A stretch of 64,000 bases of DNA from JAWVEV01 sp033856535 (GTDB taxonomy: Bacteria; Actinomycetota; Thermoleophilia; Miltoncostaeales; Miltoncostaeaceae), in NCBI GenBank assembly GCA_033856535.1, contig JAWVEV010000098.1:3528-67527 (forward strand), read 5' to 3'. The notes beneath the pieces were generated by a model. That model saw nothing but the letters and a program-made list of their open reading frames with translations, searched no databases and was not told where the DNA came from. This document shows positions 59,189 to 64,000 of the stretch, piece after piece (positions within the stretch are counted from its first letter, which is position 1; each line of letters opens with the position of its first letter). A program made the position numbers and the translations under genes.

Positions 59189-59988
59189 GCGCCGTCGCGG
59201 AGGAGCAGCAGCGCGCACCAGTCGGCGCGCTCCCGGCGGTCGGCCGGCTCGAGCCCGAGCGGGGCGAAGCGGGCCGCGGTCGCCTCGACCTCGTGCGGAC
59301 GGAGGCCGCTGGCGATGAGCGCCCGCGGGAAGGGCGGCCGCAGCGCCTCCGCCAGGATCGCGAGCACCGTCGCGGTGAGGTTGGCGACCACCGTCGGCGT
59401 CTGCGGCAGGCGGTCGACGCCGATCCGGCGCCGGCCCACGCGCAGGCCGACGCCGTTGCGCCGGGCGTTGTCGACGGCCGCCTCGACGGCCAGCGGGTCG
59501 TCGTCGATCGCCCAGACCGGGTCGAAGCCGAAGCGCCGGGCGGCGATCGCCAGCACCCCCGACCCGGTGCCGGCGTCGAGCAGCGGGCCGGGCTCGAGGC
59601 CGGCGAGCAGCTCGAGGCAGCCGTGAGTGGTGGCGTGCTGGCCGGTGCCGAACGCCATGGCCGGATCGATCTCGACGTCGAGCAGCCCGGCCCGTGGCGG
59701 CTCCCACGGCGGGCGCACGAGCAGCCGGCCGGCGACCTCGATCGGCCGATGGAAGGCGCGCATCGACGCCTGCCAGTCGCTCTGCTCCCGTCCCGCCGTC
59801 ACGGCCACGGCGTGGCCCAGCGCGCCCAGGCGGTCGCGCAGGTCCGCGGGGTCGGGCGCGCGCCGCGGCTCGACCCAGAAGTCGAGCGCGATCCGGCCCT
59901 CGGCGACGGGACGCTCCGCGCAGCCGGTCCCGAGCAGCGCGCAGGCATCCGCGAGCACCGCCTCGGCGACGGCCTCCGCGGCCGTCAC
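59185..59988 (-). CDS. prmA: Ribosomal protein L11 methyltransferase PrmA
   Basis: 267 residues. FGTGQHATTHGCLELLAGLEPGPLLDAGTGSGVLAIAARRFG is the PrmA SAM signature, and TVVANLTATVLAILAEAL the catalytic NLxA-type loop. It trimethylates ribosomal protein L11. GTG 59988 is the first standard start, but the preceding RLT residues would complete the first beta strand. CTG at 59994 would restore part of it, so the true start may be slightly upstream. The gene lies 16 nt after dnaJ. Confidence 0.92.
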   Translation of the reverse strand: MTAAEAVAEAVLADACALLGTGCAERPVAEGRIALDFWVEPRRAPDPADLRDRLGALGHAVAVTAGREQSDWQASMRAFHRPIEVAGRLLVRPPWEPPRAGLLDVEIDPAMAFGTGQHATTHGCLELLAGLEPGPLLDAGTGSGVLAIAARRFGFDPVWAIDDDPLAVEAAVDNARRNGVGLRVGRRRIGVDRLPQTPTVVANLTATVLAILAEALRPPFPRALIASGLRPHEVEATAARFAPLGLEPADRRERADWCALLLLRDGA

Positions 59989-60004
59989 CGTCAGGCGGAC
60001 GAGC

Positions 60005-61117
60005 TCAGCGGAAGGCTGACTTGATCCGGTCGAAGAAGCCCTCGTCCTCGCGATAGCTCTTCTCGGTGAGCTGCTCGCCGAGGCGCGCCACGGCGGCGCG
60101 CCCGTCCTCGGTGATCACGCGCGGCACCTTCACCTCGACCACCACGCGCTGGTCGCCGCGGCCGCGGGCGCCGATCGCCGGGAAGCCCTTGCCGCGCAGC
60201 ACGAGCTCGTCGTTGGGCTGGGTGCCGGGCCGCAGCTCCATCTCGGTCTCGCCCTCGACCGTGGGCACGACGATCGTGGCGCCGGTCATGGCGTCGGTAA
60301 CCGGGACCGCGATGCGGGTGACGATGTCGAGCCCGTCGCGCTCGAAGCGCTCGTCCTCGGTCACGGCCACCTGCACGTAGAGGTCGCCGGCCGGGGCGCC
60401 GGTGTCCCCCGCGTGGCCCTCCCCGGTGATCCGGATCTGCTGGCCGTGCGCGATGCCGGCGGGGATGTCCACGGTCCGCTGGCGTCGCCCTGGGCGGACG
60501 CCGCGCCCGCGGCAGTCCGGGCAGGCCTCCTCCGGCACCTGGCCGGCGCCCTGGCACTGCGGGCAGACCTGCGCGCGCACGAACTGGCCGAAGGGCCCGC
60601 GCGTGACCTGCCGCACCTGGCCCTCGCCGGCGCAGGTGGCGCACCGGACGATCTCGGCCCCCGGCGCGGCGCCGGTGCCCTCGCAGGTCTCACAGGCGCC
60701 GAGAGCCTCGTAGTCGAGCTCGCGGGTGACCCCGAGCGCCGACTCGGTGAACGCGATCCGCACCGCCAGGCCGATGTCCTCGCCGCCCCGCCGGCCCCGC
60801 CCCCGGCCGCCGCCGAAGACGTCGCCGCCGAAGAAGGCGTCGAAGAGGTCCTGGAAGGAGCTGAAGTCGACGTTCGGGGTGGGGCGCCCGCGCAGGCCCT
60901 CCTCGCCGAAGCGGTCGTACGCGGCGCGCGTCTCGGCGTTCGAGAGCGTCTCGTAGGCGCGGGCGAGCTCCTTGAACTGCGCCTCGGCGTCCGGCGACTT
61001 GTTGACGTCGGGATGGAGCTCTCGCGCCTTCCGGCGGAAGGCCTTCTTGAGCTCGGCCTCGTCGGCACCCCGGTCGACCCCGAGGATCTCGTAGAAATCG
61101 CGCGCCGTGCTCGCCAC
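60005..61117 (-). CDS. dnaJ: Chaperone DnaJ
   Basis: 370 residues. J domain (DFYEILGVDRGADEAELKKAFRRKARELHPDVNKSP with HPD), Gly/Phe region (FGGDVFGGGRGRGRRGG) and four zinc-finger repeats (CETCEGTG, CATCAGEG, CPQCQGAG, CPDCRGRG) precede the substrate-binding C-terminal domains. It works with DnaK. GTG 61117 is 7 nt after TACCGT, suggesting a leaderless promoter that heads the whole operon to era. No HrcA CIRCE repeat is visible upstream. Confidence 0.96.
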   Translation of the reverse strand: MASTARDFYEILGVDRGADEAELKKAFRRKARELHPDVNKSPDAEAQFKELARAYETLSNAETRAAYDRFGEEGLRGRPTPNVDFSSFQDLFDAFFGGDVFGGGRGRGRRGGEDIGLAVRIAFTESALGVTRELDYEALGACETCEGTGAAPGAEIVRCATCAGEGQVRQVTRGPFGQFVRAQVCPQCQGAGQVPEEACPDCRGRGVRPGRRQRTVDIPAGIAHGQQIRITGEGHAGDTGAPAGDLYVQVAVTEDERFERDGLDIVTRIAVPVTDAMTGATIVVPTVEGETEMELRPGTQPNDELVLRGKGFPAIGARGRGDQRVVVEVKVPRVITEDGRAAVARLGEQLTEKSYREDEGFFDRIKSAFR

Positions 61118-61124
61118 TGCGAAG

Positions 61125-61130
61125 ACGGTA
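61125..61130 (-). promoter_or_regulatory. -10 box of the dnaJ-era operon, leaderless geometry
   Basis: TACCGT on the minus strand, 7 nt before the GTG of dnaJ. No Shine-Dalgarno lies between. Similar boxes precede 31479, 14131, 20441, 32524 and 8621. Confidence 0.5.
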
Positions 61131-61327
61131 GCAGGGGGCGCGGGTCACCCGGCCCGCCCGGCCAAGGTCCGGACGAACGTGCCGCATCCGGGGCCGAGGA
61201 GGCCCGCACGCCGCCGCCCTGCATGGCAGGATGCCGCGTTGACGCCCCCAGACGGCGTCGGGTATGTGCAAACGGTCTCGTCCGACCGCGAACTCGCTGG
61301 AGGCTCTCGCGTTGACTCCGTCCCCTC

Positions 61328-61351
61328 CCCGCCGGGGGCAATCCCGGCGGG
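61328..61351 (+). other. Strong hairpin upstream of pntAA
   Basis: Perfect 9-bp stem CCCGCCGGG / CCCGGCGGG around a GGCAAT loop, 50 nt before the pntAA ATG and within a 283-bp gap to dnaJ. It may be a leader structure controlling the transhydrogenase operon. No T-run follows. Confidence 0.4.
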
Positions 61352-61400
61352 CCCCCTCACCGCGCGCCCGAGGGCGCTGGGCTCCACCGGGGCCGCCACG

Positions 61401-62609
61401 ATGAGCGCCCCGACCGAGGGCGACGGGGGCGTACGCGAGACGCCTCGGCTGGGGGTCCCGCGGGAGTCGCTCGAGGGCGAGCGCCGCGTGGCGATCACGC
61501 CGACGGTCATCGCTCAGCTCACCAAGGCGGGCCTCGACGTGGTGGTCGAGTCGGGCGCCGGCGAGGCGGCCGGGTTCACCGACGCCGCCTACGCCGACAA
61601 GGGGGCGACGATCGGCAGCCGCGACGACGCGTTCGCGGCCCAGATCGTCGCGCAGGTGCGCGTGCTGGGCGCCGACGCCGAGAGCCCCGACCTCGACCGG
61701 CTGCGCGAGGGTCAGATCGTGATCGGCATGTCGGCGCCGTTCGCCACGCCGCAGATCGCGGCCGCGATCGCGGGCAAGGGCGCCACGCTCTTCTCGCTCG
61801 AGCTGGTGCCCCGCACCACCCGGGCGCAGGCGATGGACGTGCTCTCCTCGCAGGCCAACGTGGCCGGCTACAAGGCCGTGCTGCTCGCCGCCGCCGCGCT
61901 GCCGAAGATGTTCCCGCTGCTCACCACGGCGGCCGGCACCATCGCGCCGGCCCGCGTCTTCATCATGGGCGCCGGCGTGGCGGGCCTCTCGGCCATCGCC
62001 ACCGCGCGCCGGCTGGGCGCGGTCGTCGAGGCCTACGACGTGCGGCCGGCGGTGAAGGAGGAGGTCCAGAGCCTCGGCGCCCGGTTCCTCGAGCTGCCGC
62101 TCGACACGGACCAGGGCGAGGGGAGCTCGGGCGCCTACGCCAAGGCCGTCTCCGAGGAGACCCTCCAGAAGCAGCGCGAGCTGATGGCCAAGACCGTCGC
62201 CGGCGCCGACGTGGTGATCACCACGGCGCAGGTGCAGGGCGCCAAGGCCCCGGTGCTGGTCACCAAGGAGATGGTCGCCCAGATGACGCCGGGCTCGGTG
62301 ATCGTCGACCTGGCGGCCGAGCAGGGCGGCAACTGCGAGCTCAGCATCCCCGGCCGCACGGTCGACGAGGGCGGCGTGCTGATCATCGGCCCGGTCAACG
62401 TGCCATCGACCATCCCGTACCACGCCAGCCTCACCTACGCGAAGAACGTCTCGAACTTCGTGGTCCTGATGGTCCAGAAGGGCGTCATCGACGCGGACGT
62501 CGACGACCAGATCGTCCAGGAGTCGGCGGTCACCCGGAACGGCGAGATCGTCAACGAGCGGGTGCGTGACGCCCTCGGCCAGAGCGTCGGCCAGGAGGTG
62601 GCCCGATGA
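61401..62609 (+). CDS. pntAA: NAD(P) transhydrogenase alpha subunit, part 1
   Basis: 402 residues, domain I of proton-translocating transhydrogenase. RLGVPRESLEGERRVAITPTVI is the start, GAGVAGLSAIATARRLGAVVEAYDVRPAVKEEVQSLGARF binds NAD(H), and GSVIVDLAAEQGGNCE is the conserved Gln/Asp region. With the next two genes it passes hydride between NAD(H) and NADP(H), driven by proton flow. ATG 61401 is chosen; in-frame residues upstream are not family-like. It overlaps pntAB by 4 nt. Confidence 0.95.
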   Translation: MSAPTEGDGGVRETPRLGVPRESLEGERRVAITPTVIAQLTKAGLDVVVESGAGEAAGFTDAAYADKGATIGSRDDAFAAQIVAQVRVLGADAESPDLDRLREGQIVIGMSAPFATPQIAAAIAGKGATLFSLELVPRTTRAQAMDVLSSQANVAGYKAVLLAAAALPKMFPLLTTAAGTIAPARVFIMGAGVAGLSAIATARRLGAVVEAYDVRPAVKEEVQSLGARFLELPLDTDQGEGSSGAYAKAVSEETLQKQRELMAKTVAGADVVITTAQVQGAKAPVLVTKEMVAQMTPGSVIVDLAAEQGGNCELSIPGRTVDEGGVLIIGPVNVPSTIPYHASLTYAKNVSNFVVLMVQKGVIDADVDDQIVQESAVTRNGEIVNERVRDALGQSVGQEVAR

Positions 62610-62959
62610 GGCACGAGATCACCACCGAGGTCATCATCACCGGGCTGTTCGTCTTCGCCCTGGCCGGCTTCCTCGGCTTCGAGGTGATCCGCCGGGTCCC
62701 GAAGCTGCTGCACACGCCGCTGATGGCGCTCACCAACGCCCTCTCGGCGATCGCGCTCGTCGGCTCGATGATCATCCTCGGGTTCAGCGAGACGACCTAC
62801 TCGAAGATCCTCGGGTTCGTCGCGGTCGTTGCCTCGACGATCAACGTGGTCGGCGGATTCCTGCTCACCGACCGGATGCTCAAGATGTTCAAGCGCCGCG
62901 AGCCCCCGAAGGTGCCGACGCGCTCTGACACCACCGGCGCCACGGAGGCGGGCTCGTGA
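62606..62959 (+). CDS. pntAB: NAD(P) transhydrogenase alpha subunit, part 2 (membrane)
   Basis: 117 residues. Three to four membrane helices: EVIITGLFVFALAGFLGFEVIRRVP, LMALTNALSAIALVGSMIILG and ILGFVAVVASTINVVGGFLLTDRMLKMF. The VIRRVPKLLHTPLMALTNALSAIALVG stretch is the typical PntAB signature. As a separate gene it matches the three-subunit arrangement known from Rhodospirillum and mycobacteria. ATG overlaps the pntAA stop. Confidence 0.95.
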   Translation: MRHEITTEVIITGLFVFALAGFLGFEVIRRVPKLLHTPLMALTNALSAIALVGSMIILGFSETTYSKILGFVAVVASTINVVGGFLLTDRMLKMFKRREPPKVPTRSDTTGATEAGS

Positions 62960-64000
62960 GGGAGCACATCGTCGAACTGATCTACCTCGTCGCGGCGGTC
63001 GGCTTCGCGCTGTCGCTGAAGTGGATGTCCAACCCGCCCACCGCGCGGCGGGGCATCCTCGCCGGCGAGGTCGGCTTCGGGCTGGCGGTCCTCGCCACCC
63101 TGATCAACCCGGACTTCACCAACGAGGGCTTCGTCCTCATCGGGATCGCGCTCGTCGTGGGCACCGCGATCGGCGTGCCGCTCGGCCTCCGCGTGCCGAT
63201 GACCGCGATGCCCCAGCGGATCGCGCTCTCGCACGCCTTCGGCGGCCTGGCCGCCGCGCTGGTGGGCACGGCCCACTACTACCTCGAGCACGACAACATG
63301 AACAAGTTCACGATGGCCGTGCTCGGGGCCGAGATGCTCCTCGGGTTCCTGGTCTTCACCGGCAGCCTGATGGCCGCCGGCAAGCTGCACGAGAAGCTCC
63401 CGCAGCGGCCGATCGTCTGGGCCGGCCAGAACCTGTTCAACTTCGCCGTCCTCGGCGCGGCGGCGGCGATCATCGTCGCCCTGGTCTTCACGCCCGGCTC
63501 GACCTGGCTCGTGCCGATCCTGATCGCGCTGGCCCTGGCCTTCGGCGTCCTGCTGATCATCCCGATCGGCGGCGCCGACATGCCGACGGTCATCGCGCTG
63601 CTGAACAGCTACGCGGGCCTGTCGGCCGCCGGCCTGGGCTTCGTGCTCGACAACAAGCTGCTGATCGTGGCCGGCGCGCTGGACGGCACCTCGGGGCTGA
63701 TCCTCTCGATCATCATGTGCCGCGCGATGAACCGGTCCTTCCGAAACGTGCTCTTCGGGGCCTTCGGGGCCACCGAGGCGCTCCCGGGCGCGGGCGGCCA
63801 GGAGCAGGGCCAGGTCCGCACCGCCACGCCGGACGAGGCGGCCGAGATCATGAAGGCGGCCCGTCTGGTGGTGATCGTCCCCGGCTACGGCATGGCCGTC
63901 GCCCAAGCGCAGCACAAGGTGCGCGAGCTCGCCGACGCGCTCGAGGCGGAGGGGTGCGAGGTCCGGTACGCCATCCACCCGGTCGCCGGCCGGATGCCCG
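62956..64000 (+). CDS. pntB: NAD(P) transhydrogenase beta subunit, 3' end cut by window
   Basis: About 348 residues are visible from GTG 62956 (GTGA overlap with pntAB) to the window edge. Membrane part: LIYLVAAVGFALSLKWMSNPPTARRG, PQRIALSHAFGGLAAALVGTAHYY and IGGADMPTVIALLNSYAGLSAAGLGFVL, which match PntB. The NADP(H)-binding domain III begins with VVIVPGYGMAVAQAQHKVRELADALEAEG (GYGMAVAQAQ) and breaks off at IHPVAGRMP. Complete PntB is ~460-480 residues, so about a quarter is missing. Confidence 0.95.
   Translation, partial: MREHIVELIYLVAAVGFALSLKWMSNPPTARRGILAGEVGFGLAVLATLINPDFTNEGFVLIGIALVVGTAIGVPLGLRVPMTAMPQRIALSHAFGGLAAALVGTAHYYLEHDNMNKFTMAVLGAEMLLGFLVFTGSLMAAGKLHEKLPQRPIVWAGQNLFNFAVLGAAAAIIVALVFTPGSTWLVPILIALALAFGVLLIIPIGGADMPTVIALLNSYAGLSAAGLGFVLDNKLLIVAGALDGTSGLILSIIMCRAMNRSFRNVLFGAFGATEALPGAGGQEQGQVRTATPDEAAEIMKAARLVVIVPGYGMAVAQAQHKVRELADALEAEGCEVRYAIHPVAGRMP

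Overview
The window is very GC-rich (well over 70% by eye), densely packed and free of recognisable mobile elements, rRNA, tRNA or CRISPR. An F420-type LLM oxidoreductase, ImuB/DnaE2 mutagenesis genes under a Gram-positive-type LexA box, many GTG starts, probable leaderless promoters, a class III-like PHA operon and three-part PntAA/PntAB/PntB point to an actinobacterium. The mix of families looks most like the deep-branching class Thermoleophilia; that placement is inference, not proof.

Layout. 1-9 kb: an ABC exporter pair, a nitroreductase, a winged-helix protein, small secreted or membrane proteins, an LLM oxidoreductase fused to hemerythrin, and a Usp-like protein. 9.4-20.4 kb: two halves of an SOS mutasome (imuB plus a DUF6504 gene, and dnaE2), each with the same 14-bp LexA box against its start codon. 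They bracket two TatA genes, a ferritin-like protein, MscS, Idi, an MFS exporter and an enolase-superfamily enzyme. 20.4-23.6 kb: Sco1, an SDR, and a FhuF-like protein with a DtxR/IdeR-like half box. 23.7-29 kb: a leftward polyhydroxyalkanoate operon (PadR regulator, phasin, PhaE-like, PhaC, PhaA, PhaB, PhaJ-like). 29-38 kb: a CAP-domain protein, a 33-residue Cys-rich peptide, a methyltransferase with ErpA, a MarR/hydrolase/ring-cleaving-dioxygenase module resembling MhqR-MhqD-MhqO, a TolB-like secreted protein and a truncated haemoglobin. 38-41 kb: an ECF sigma and anti-sigma pair, with a divergent operon encoding a paralogue of the anti-sigma outer domain. 41-49.5 kb: a DoxX-like protein, then a long leftward run deoC-hisIE-trpE-trpG-trpD-trpC-ccmG-ccmH-DUF72. 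49.5-53.4 kb: an Fpg-type glycosylase, a secreted protein and an O-methyltransferase. 53.4-61.1 kb: a housekeeping operon dnaJ-prmA-rsmE-mtaB-HIT-phoH-ybeY-dgk/PAP2-cdd-era. 61.4 kb to the end: pntAA-pntAB-pntB, the last cut by the window edge.

Three genome-style features stand out. First, several genes seem to start at non-standard codons. The Fpg glycosylase can only present its catalytic N-terminal proline if it starts at CTG, and mtaB recovers its N-terminal strand only from ATT. Second, 7 of the 13 convergent gene pairs overlap by exactly 4 nt through shared stop codons (CTAG, TTAG or CTAA), and three more are separated by exactly 7 nt. Third, many start codons lie 6-8 nt downstream of a TANNNT box, the geometry of leaderless transcription. 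No wholly new multi-gene system is proven here. The best leads are the non-AUG starts, the ECF paralogue locus, the split SOS mutasome, the 33-residue peptide and the NHLP-like small protein.
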